Shown here piece by piece: positions 1-4,544 of a stretch of DNA of 5,649 bases. The position numbers and the translations under genes were made by a program. Under the pieces are notes generated by a model. It searched no databases and was not told the DNA's origin. It saw only the letters and a list, made by a program, of their open reading frames with translations. Source of the stretch: Terriglobia bacterium (GTDB taxonomy: Bacteria > Acidobacteriota > Terriglobia > UBA7540); NCBI GenBank assembly GCA_022866195.1, contig JALHUF010000490.1, forward strand, positions 1 through 5,649, read 5' to 3'. Position 1 is the stretch's first letter. Each line of letters starts with the position of its first letter.

Positions 1-470
1 TGCTTTTCTTCGGCCATCAGTACGAGCGAGCGCTCGCGCAAGCACAGAAACTCGTCGAGCTTGAACCGGAGCACCACGTCGCTTACATGATGCTCGGGCT
101 GGTTTACCTGGGAATGCAAAGATTCGACGAGAGTATCGCTGCCCTCCGCCATGCAGTCGACATTTCCGGTGAGTTTCCCCTCATGTTTGGATGGCTCGGC
201 TTGGCATTAGGGCTGGGCGGATACACGGCCCAGGCCAGGATGGTGCTTGAGCGTCTCCGTGCGATCGCCAGTGAGCGATTCGTGCTGCCGACGAGTTTTG
301 CCTGGATCCACGTCGGGCTGGGCGAGATCGACGATGCCTTTGTCTGGATGGAGCGAGCCGTTGACCGGAACGACGGCTGGATCCCTGCCCTTAAGAGCTA
401 TCCGTTCCTGGATCCGCTCCGCTCCGACCCGCGGTTTCATGCGCTTCTGCACAAGATGAATCTGGGGTGA
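1..470 (+). CDS. TPR-repeat protein, C-terminal part (5' end outside window)
   Basis: The frame is open from the left edge (first full codon at base 3) to TGA at 468-470, giving about 155 residues with the true start outside the window. At least three helix-turn-helix units of TPR type are visible. One centres on YERALAQAQKLVELEP and the next on LGLVYLGMQRFDESIAALRHAV, followed by a GLGGYTAQARMVLERL unit and a GLGEIDDAFVWMERAV unit. The end, DPLRSDPRFHALLHKMNLG, is a signature I know from large Acidobacteriota-type proteins in which a Ser/Thr kinase, winged-helix or adenylate cyclase domain and sometimes TolB-like repeats precede C-terminal TPRs. Which N-terminal domain it carried cannot be seen. 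TPR arrays mediate protein-protein contacts. The gene is separated from ahbC by about 700 bp and is unlikely to share its transcript. The TPR call is sure; the whole-protein role is unknown. Confidence 0.85.
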   Translation, partial: LFFGHQYERALAQAQKLVELEPEHHVAYMMLGLVYLGMQRFDESIAALRHAVDISGEFPLMFGWLGLALGLGGYTAQARMVLERLRAIASERFVLPTSFAWIHVGLGEIDDAFVWMERAVDRNDGWIPALKSYPFLDPLRSDPRFHALLHKMNLG

Positions 471-937
471 TCCGCAGGATCCGCGCTGCGCTTCGCGGTC
501 CAGACGGCGCTCCGGGAACTAGGTCCAGCCTTGTCACCTGGTGTTCATCGACGAATCCGCAGGCACAGTCCCACGTTTTGGCCCGGCGACCGGGCACTCA
601 GAAGCAACCCACTGGACGTATAACGCCCTTCCGTGACAATGACCGTATCGTCCCCCCACTGGGCCCAGGAGTGCGCAGGAGGCCGAATTGCCTGCAAGGA
701 ACAAAGGAAGGATTTACTATTTGGTGGTAGGTAGTGTCTTGACTGGTTGTCTCACTTCAGGGGCCCACAGCAGACTCTTACGGCGTCCGTGATACGTCTC
801 CCCTGGGCTGCGGAATTTGCGGTTTTTCACACGCTCGCGAGCGCGTCGCCACCTATTTGCCACAACGTGCCCTGTGATCAATGTTTACATTTGGTGAAAC
901 GCGGATTCAGAGTCTGTGACTTAAGTTCTTTCCCTGC
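471..937. other. Intergenic stretch with no supported gene
   Basis: No reading frame here has a recognisable domain. The open frames present are short, composition-driven and lack a good ribosome binding site; the longest on the plus strand starts at a GTG that overlaps the TPR stop and runs to 730. Small symmetric elements are present: a 6-bp stem hairpin GCCCGG-CGA-CCGGGC at 581-595, a 10-bp palindrome at 659-668 and a 12-bp palindrome CGCTCGCGAGCG at 832-843. Palindromes of this size are expected by chance in several kb of GC-rich sequence. From about 700 onward the sequence is visibly less GC-rich than the flanking genes, as is usual for an upstream regulatory region. Confidence 0.6.
477..501 (+). 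terminator. GC-rich hairpin just after the TPR gene, possible terminator
   Basis: GGA(T)CCGCG at 477-485 pairs with CGCGGTCC at 494-501 across an 8-nt loop, with one bulged T. The hairpin begins six bases after the TGA of the TPR gene, where a terminator would be expected. There is no T-run after it, so it is not a canonical intrinsic terminator. It may only protect the 3' end, or be chance in GC-rich DNA. Confidence 0.3.
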
Positions 938-966
938 TTGGCATTGGGGTTTTGAATAGGTACGAT
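938..966 (+). promoter_or_regulatory. Predicted sigma70-type promoter for ahbCD
   Basis: TTGGCA at 938-943 (five of six matches to TTGACA) is followed by a 17-nt spacer and TACGAT at 961-966 (four of six matches to TATAAT). Spacing is ideal and orientation is toward ahbC. Transcription would begin near 973 and leave a leader of about 200 nt that includes the hairpins at 1016-1129. This is a prediction from consensus only. Confidence 0.45.
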
Positions 967-982
967 GGGTTTTGGGATATTT

Positions 983-1011
983 TTGGCATGGGGGTTGCCC
1001 ATCGATAGGGT
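983..1011 (+). promoter_or_regulatory. Second, weaker promoter candidate
   Basis: A second TTGGCA at 983-988 lies 17 nt upstream of TAGGGT at 1006-1011. The -10 box matches only three of six positions, so this is clearly poorer than the candidate at 938-966. It overlaps a small inverted repeat, ATGGG (988-992) with CCCAT (998-1002). It would still place all the strong leader hairpins inside the transcript. Confidence 0.2.
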
Positions 1012-1015
1012 GCGA

Positions 1016-1129
1016 GGGACTTCGGGTCCTAGGAATCCGCCTTCCGGCGGATTAGGGAGTGGGGATAACGGAATCGGGCGAACCCGTTATCCCCACCCTG
1101 AAAACAGGCAGGCGCAATGCTTGCCCTGT
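1016..1129 (+). promoter_or_regulatory. Structured leader region of ahbC: run of consecutive hairpins
   Basis: Four inverted repeats follow each other with almost no gap. (1) GGGAC 1016-1020 pairs with GTCCT 1026-1030, one pair being G-U. (2) AATCCGCC 1034-1041 pairs perfectly with GGCGGATT 1046-1053 around a TTCC loop. (3) A perfect 13-bp stem joins 1059-1071 and 1084-1096 around a 12-nt loop. (4) ACAGGCAGGC 1104-1113 pairs with 1119-1129 with one bulged C (1124) and a GCAAT loop. None is followed by a T-run, so this is not a simple terminator stack. It lies between the predicted promoter and the ahbC ribosome binding site and could be a cis-acting RNA, an mRNA-stabilising 5' structure, or an intergenic repeat. 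I do not recognise a known riboswitch class. Confidence 0.45.
1059..1096. repeat. Perfect 13-bp inverted repeat with 12-nt loop
   Basis: GTGGGGATAACGG (1059-1071) and CCGTTATCCCCAC (1084-1096) are exact reverse complements. The loop contains a second perfect small hairpin, CGGG (1075-1078) and CCCG (1083-1086) around CGAA. That hairpin uses bases which the outer stem also needs, so the innermost pairs of the two forms exclude each other. A 13-bp perfect match at this spacing is not expected by chance in 5.6 kb. No second copy occurs in the window. Confidence 0.8.
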
Positions 1130-1167
1130 GAAGTCCTCCTCCGCGATCAGGGCGAACCGAACAAACT

Positions 1168-1176
1168 GAGGACAGT
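1168..1176 (+). promoter_or_regulatory. Ribosome binding site of ahbC
   Basis: GAGG at 1168-1171 lies 5 nt before the ATG at 1177. It supports this start, which is also where the family's conserved N-terminus (KLYC near residue 9) begins. Confidence 0.65.
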
Positions 1177-2445
1177 ATGATCGACGTCACGAAGTTGTAT
1201 TGTTCTCGCGCGACGACGGGGGACGCCATCCGCTATGGCCAGAAATCCGACGGCCGCCTGGAAGCAGCCGAGCCCCTCACCCACAAGGTTCCCCCCTCCG
1301 CCGCCGAGCGCAAACCGATTGTGGTCTGGAACGCCACCCGTACCTGCAATCTGAACTGCGTCCACTGCTACACGGATTCGCGACGGCGCGAGTACTCCGG
1401 CGAACTTACCACCGCCGAAGCCCGCACGATGATCGAAGACCTGGCCCACTTCGGCGTGCCAGCGCTGCTGTTTTCCGGCGGCGAACCCCTGATGCGCCCC
1501 GACCTGCTGGACCTGGTGGGCTACGGGCGCGAGCGCGGCATCCGGCCGGTGCTTTCAACGAATGGAACTCTGATTACGCCCGCCGTGGCGGCGCAATTGA
1601 AACAGGCGGGTTTGATCTACGTGGGCATCTCGCTGGACGGCATTGGCCCGGTCAACGACCGCTTCCGCGGCAAGAAAGGCGCCTTCGAGGCGGCGATGGC
1701 CGGCTTCCGAAACTGCGTCGAGGTTGGCCAGCGCGTCGGGCTGCGGCTCACGCTGACCCAGCGGAACTTCCAGGATCTGGGCGCCATCTTTGACTTCATC
1801 GAACGGGAGAAGATCAACCGCGCCTGCTTCTATCATCTCGTCTACGCCGGGCGCGGCAACAAGCTGCTGGAAGACGATCTCACGCACGCACAGAGCCGCC
1901 AGGCCATGGATATCATCCTGCGGCGTACGGAGGATTTCGAGCGCCGGGGGTTGAACATCGACATCCTCACTGTGGATAACCACGTGGACGGCGTGTACCT
2001 CTACCTGCAACTTCTCCAGAAGGATCCCGCGCGGGCCGCGGAGGTTTACGCGCTGCTCGAATGGAACGGCGGGGGAACTTACAGCTCCGGGGTCGGCATC
2101 GGCAACATCGATTACCAGGGCAACGTCCACCCCGACCAGTTCTGGACGGAACACACCTTCGGCAACGTCCGCCAGCGACCCTTCAGCCAAATCTGGATGG
2201 ATGTCTCGAACCCGCTCATGGCGGGACTCAAGAACCGCCTGCCGCTGCTGAAGGGACGCTGCGCCGATTGCCACTGGAAACGGCTCTGCGGCGGCAGTTT
2301 CCTGGCGCGCGCGGAAAAGGTTTATGGCGACCCCTGGATGCACGACCCGCAATGCTACTTGACCGATGAGGAGATTCGCCGGGACCGGCCTGAGTCTGCC
2401 TCGGCCATGGCGGAAGCCGCGCTGCCGAAAGAGAAGGCAGCGTAA
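1177..2445 (+). CDS. ahbC: 12,18-didecarboxysiroheme deacetylase, radical SAM enzyme AhbC
   Basis: This 422-residue cytoplasmic enzyme is expected to remove the two acetate side chains of 12,18-didecarboxysiroheme, giving Fe-coproporphyrin III, the penultimate step of siroheme-dependent heme synthesis. The radical SAM cluster motif CNLNCVHC supplies C57, C61 and C64 at the start of the barrel. SAM-binding SGGEP is at 100-104, and the family-typical CFYHLVYAGRG lies in the second half of the barrel. A C-terminal SPASM-like region has GNVHPDQFW, a GRCADC pair (C362, C365), C371 and C393 (PQCYLTDEEI). The N-terminus MIDVTKLYC...DAIRYG resembles AhbC of sulfate reducers rather than NirJ of heme d1 synthesis, the main alternative, and the adjacent ahbD supports AhbC. 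It is first in a two-gene operon behind a structured leader. The Ala/Lys-rich tail after about residue 400 looks non-conserved. The assignment is by recalled family features, not a search. Confidence 0.86.
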   Translation: MIDVTKLYCSRATTGDAIRYGQKSDGRLEAAEPLTHKVPPSAAERKPIVVWNATRTCNLNCVHCYTDSRRREYSGELTTAEARTMIEDLAHFGVPALLFSGGEPLMRPDLLDLVGYGRERGIRPVLSTNGTLITPAVAAQLKQAGLIYVGISLDGIGPVNDRFRGKKGAFEAAMAGFRNCVEVGQRVGLRLTLTQRNFQDLGAIFDFIEREKINRACFYHLVYAGRGNKLLEDDLTHAQSRQAMDIILRRTEDFERRGLNIDILTVDNHVDGVYLYLQLLQKDPARAAEVYALLEWNGGGTYSSGVGIGNIDYQGNVHPDQFWTEHTFGNVRQRPFSQIWMDVSNPLMAGLKNRLPLLKGRCADCHWKRLCGGSFLARAEKVYGDPWMHDPQCYLTDEEIRRDRPESASAMAEAALPKEKAA

Positions 2446-2480
2446 AGGAGCGGGAAACAAGGTCGAGTCAGCTAAGACCG
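2444..2480 (+). promoter_or_regulatory. ahbC-ahbD junction with a distant Shine-Dalgarno-like motif
   Basis: AAAGGAG at 2444-2450 overlaps the ahbC TAA but sits 30 nt before the ahbD ATG at 2481, too far for normal initiation. No ATG, GTG or TTG occurs within its reach in any frame. The bases directly before the ATG (GCTAAGACCG) give only a weak match. ahbD is therefore probably translated by coupling to ahbC or from a poor site. Confidence 0.4.
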
Positions 2481-3659
2481 ATGGACGCCGACAACCACAA
2501 ACCGCGACTCATCTTCTGGGAGGTGACCAAAGGCTGCAACCTGCGTTGCATCCATTGTCGGGCCACCGCTACGGAACTCTCATCGCCGTTAGACCTGCCT
2601 ACGGCCAAAGCCCTGAACCTGATAGAGCAGGTCTCTCAGTACGCCAAGCCCATACTGGTTCTGAGCGGCGGCGAGCCTCTCTTTCGCGCCGACATCTTTG
2701 AGCTAGCGCGCTTCGCGACCGACCGCGGCCTGCGCGTGGCCTTGGCCACCAACGGCACGCTGGTTACAGAGGAAGTCGCGCGCAAAATTGTTGATGCCGG
2801 TGTACGCCGCGTCTCCATCAGCCTGGACGGCGCCAACGCCGCCACCCACGACGCCTTCCGCGGCATCCCGGGCGCCTTTGACGCGGCTCTCAAAGGTTTT
2901 CGGAATCTGCAAGAGCTGGGCGTGTCGCTCCAGATCAACATGACCATTGCCCGGCACAACGCCCAGCAGCTTCCTGAGGTTCTGGAATTGGCCAAATCTA
3001 TCGGAGCCGATGCTCTCCACACTTTCCTGCTGGTGCCGGTTGGTTGCGGGGTGGACATCGCCGCCGAGCAGATGGTGCCCGCCGAGGAGTACGAGCAGAT
3101 TCTCAACTGGTTCTATGACCGCTCCCAGGAAGGCGAAATCGAGTTGAAAGCCACCTGTGCCCCGCATTACTTCCGCGTGATGCGCCAGCGGCGCGCGGCG
3201 GAACGACGCGCATCCTCCGCATCCTCACCCCGGCCTGATACCAGGGCAATCGGCCCGACAGAGATCACCATGGCGGGGTCAACGGGCATGGCGCTACATC
3301 CCCACGCCGCGGGTGCCGGAAAAGGCCACCCGGACGGGCTGAATGCCGTGACCAAAGGCTGCCTGGCAGGCACGGGAGTGTGCTTCATTTCCCACCAGGG
3401 CGAAATCTATCCCTGCGGCTACCTGCCCGTGCTGGCCGGTGACCTGCGGCACCAGCCGTTTGCTGAGATTTGGGAGCACTCCGCCGTCTTCCAGCAACTG
3501 CGCGACCCCGAGAATCTGAAAGGCAAGTGTGGACGGTGCGAGTTTCGTAACATCTGCATGGGTTGCCGCGCCCGCGCCTTTGCCGCTACCGGCGACTACT
3601 TGGACGAGGAACCCTTCTGCATTTACGAACCCCGGAGGACCGATCTCAAGACACTCTAG
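2481..3659 (+). CDS. ahbD: Heme b synthase (Fe-coproporphyrin III decarboxylase), radical SAM enzyme AhbD
   Basis: This 392-residue cytoplasmic enzyme should oxidatively decarboxylate two propionates of Fe-coproporphyrin III to vinyl groups, yielding heme b and completing the siroheme-dependent pathway. The start WEVTKGCNLRCIHCRATATE carries the radical SAM cysteines C19, C23 and C26, with SGGEP at 62-66. CAPHY (C226) is followed by a low-complexity linker (about 237-290) and then a full SPASM-type region with C294, C301, C312, C350, C353, C359, C362 and C380, within GCLAGTGVCF, PCGYLP, GKCGRCEF and CMGCRARA. This cysteine set fits AhbD, which is known to carry a second 4Fe-4S cluster. NirJ2-like heme d1 proteins are the nearest alternative. 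The linker contains an in-frame duplication coding ASS-ASS (3210-3227) and a HPH/GHP stretch. The stop is TAG, which shows that amber codons terminate in this genome. Confidence 0.88.
   Translation: MDADNHKPRLIFWEVTKGCNLRCIHCRATATELSSPLDLPTAKALNLIEQVSQYAKPILVLSGGEPLFRADIFELARFATDRGLRVALATNGTLVTEEVARKIVDAGVRRVSISLDGANAATHDAFRGIPGAFDAALKGFRNLQELGVSLQINMTIARHNAQQLPEVLELAKSIGADALHTFLLVPVGCGVDIAAEQMVPAEEYEQILNWFYDRSQEGEIELKATCAPHYFRVMRQRRAAERRASSASSPRPDTRAIGPTEITMAGSTGMALHPHAAGAGKGHPDGLNAVTKGCLAGTGVCFISHQGEIYPCGYLPVLAGDLRHQPFAEIWEHSAVFQQLRDPENLKGKCGRCEFRNICMGCRARAFAATGDYLDEEPFCIYEPRRTDLKTL
3210..3227 (+). repeat. 9-bp tandem duplication inside ahbD
   Basis: GCATCCTCC (3210-3218) is followed directly by GCATCCTCA (3219-3227). 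The repeat is in frame and codes for residues 244-249, ASS-ASS, in the linker between the radical SAM barrel and the SPASM region. Replication slippage is the simplest origin. Confidence 0.75.
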
Positions 3660-3670
3660 CGTTCTGAAAT

Positions 3671-4504
3671 TCAGCGGGCAGGCGAAGTTGCAGCATAGAC
3701 GACATGTGCCCGCGCGGCGGCGTGGTCCGCGTGCGTGGTCGTGTTGCCCGCGGCCGGGTTGGGAATCGGCGTTTGCAGCCACCAAAAGTTGCGCGGACCA
3801 AGCGACGCCGTCACCCTGGCAAGTACAGCAGGAACATAGCGGCGAGTTTCATCGGGAAGGGCCGCGCGGCGGCTGAGCGTCCAGAAGTCGCGCGCGCCCA
3901 ACTGTTCAAGGGCGCGCTTGACGCGGTCGTCGCCCGCGTTGTAGGCCGCGAGTGCCAGCGGCCAATCCTGAAATTGCCGATGTAATTCCTTCAACTACCT
4001 AGCCGCGGCATGGGTCGATTTCACCGGATCCAGCCGTTCGTCGCTTTCGGAGTTCACCACCAGTCCGTAGCGCGTGGCGGTTTCCGGCATCAATTGCCAC
4101 AGTCCACGCGCGCCCTTGGGCGACAGCGCTGCCGGATCAAGCCCGCTCTCCACGGCGGCCACATGCACCAGTCCCGCAGACAGGCCGTGCTCCCGGAGGA
4201 TGGCCGCAACCGCAGGCAACCAGGGCAGACGCCTTCTCTGGCCCGCCTGAGGGGACCCGACAGGTTGAGAGACCGGCCTCTGATCGCCGCGCCAGTCGCT
4301 CACGACGGAGGCGGGTGGCTGCCCCGGAGTAGGCACACTCAGCTCGGCTACATCCGCATCGAGACGCTCCATCAGCTCCGCTCTCCAGGCATCCAGCACG
4401 GCGGGCGTGAAATCGGCCGTTTGCGCGCGCCCACTCCCCTGCCCGACAGCGAAAAGCGCGGCGAGGCCCAGCGCCAGTGTTATGAGCGTTTCTTTTCCCT
4501 TCAT
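3671..4504 (-). pseudogene. Periplasmic SLT-type lytic transglycosylase, interrupted by one in-frame amber codon
   Basis: Reading minus from ATG 4502-4504 to TGA 3671-3673 gives 277 codons in one frame with a single TAG at codon 170 (3995-3997). Residues 1-27 are a Sec signal peptide (MKGKETLITLALGLAALFAV..., probable cut after GRA). A proline-rich spacer (about 56-90) leads into an SLT/Slt70-like domain with AAVESG (catalytic Glu119), GARGLWQLMP (131-140) and, after the stop, WPLALAAYNAG (181-191) and ETRRYVP. The family normally reads AARYL where this gene has AAR-stop-L, so one base change of a Tyr codon (TAT/TAC to TAG) explains the break. No frameshift is seen, so the lesion is recent, an assembly error or a recoded site. 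Such enzymes cleave peptidoglycan between MurNAc and GlcNAc to 1,6-anhydro ends. It follows cusA by 40 nt on the same strand and is probably co-transcribed with it. Confidence 0.75.
3995..4504 (-). CDS. N-terminal fragment of the lytic transglycosylase, as translated
   Basis: If the amber codon terminates, the product is 169 residues: signal peptide, spacer and the first two SLT motifs including Glu119, but without the AYNAG motif and the rest of the catalytic lobe, so probably inactive. The remainder (3671-3994) could only be made separately from the TTG at 3992-3994, which abuts the TAG. No good ribosome binding site precedes it. Confidence 0.5.
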   Translation of the reverse strand: MKGKETLITLALGLAALFAVGQGSGRAQTADFTPAVLDAWRAELMERLDADVAELSVPTPGQPPASVVSDWRGDQRPVSQPVGSPQAGQRRRLPWLPAVAAILREHGLSAGLVHVAAVESGLDPAALSPKGARGLWQLMPETATRYGLVVNSESDERLDPVKSTHAAAR

Positions 4505-4517
4505 ACTTTCCCTCCCT
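4505..4517 (-). promoter_or_regulatory. Ribosome binding site of the lytic transglycosylase gene
   Basis: On the minus strand AGGGAGG (4511-4517) lies 6 nt before the ATG at 4502-4504. This strong site fixes the start and agrees with the signal peptide. It suggests that the gene was functional until recently or still is. Confidence 0.7.
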
Positions 4518-4544
4518 GGTCTCTTCCCGGCTTCCGGCTGACCC

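Noticed and set aside
581..595. GCCCGG-CGA-CCGGGC hairpin as an intrinsic terminator
   Set aside because: The neighbouring T-run lies before the hairpin on the plus strand, which is the wrong side for plus-strand termination and gives A residues after it on the minus strand.
467..730. 87-codon frame starting at a GTG that overlaps the TPR stop codon
   Set aside because: The stop-start overlap is suggestive of coupling, but there is no ribosome binding site match, the start runs straight into a hairpin, and the protein shows no domain or coding-like composition.
832..843. 12-bp palindrome CGCTCGCGAGCG as a possible operator
   Set aside because: About one perfect 12-bp palindrome is expected by chance in this length of sequence. 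It is about 95 bp upstream of the predicted -35 box and has no second copy.
873..889. TGTGA...TTTACA resembling a CRP/FNR-type site
   Set aside because: The half-sites are imperfect and the spacing is one base off the usual CRP arrangement. The FNR pattern TTGAT-N4-ATCAA is absent.
1555..2460. 301-codon open frame on the minus strand opposite ahbC
   Set aside because: It lies fully antisense to a gene with clear radical SAM motifs. Its translation has no recognisable domain and is typical of a GC-rich shadow frame.
3664..3674. CTGAAATTCAG inverted repeat between the convergent stops as a bidirectional terminator
   Set aside because: Only 4-5 bp of stem, no GC-rich core and no T-run on either strand.
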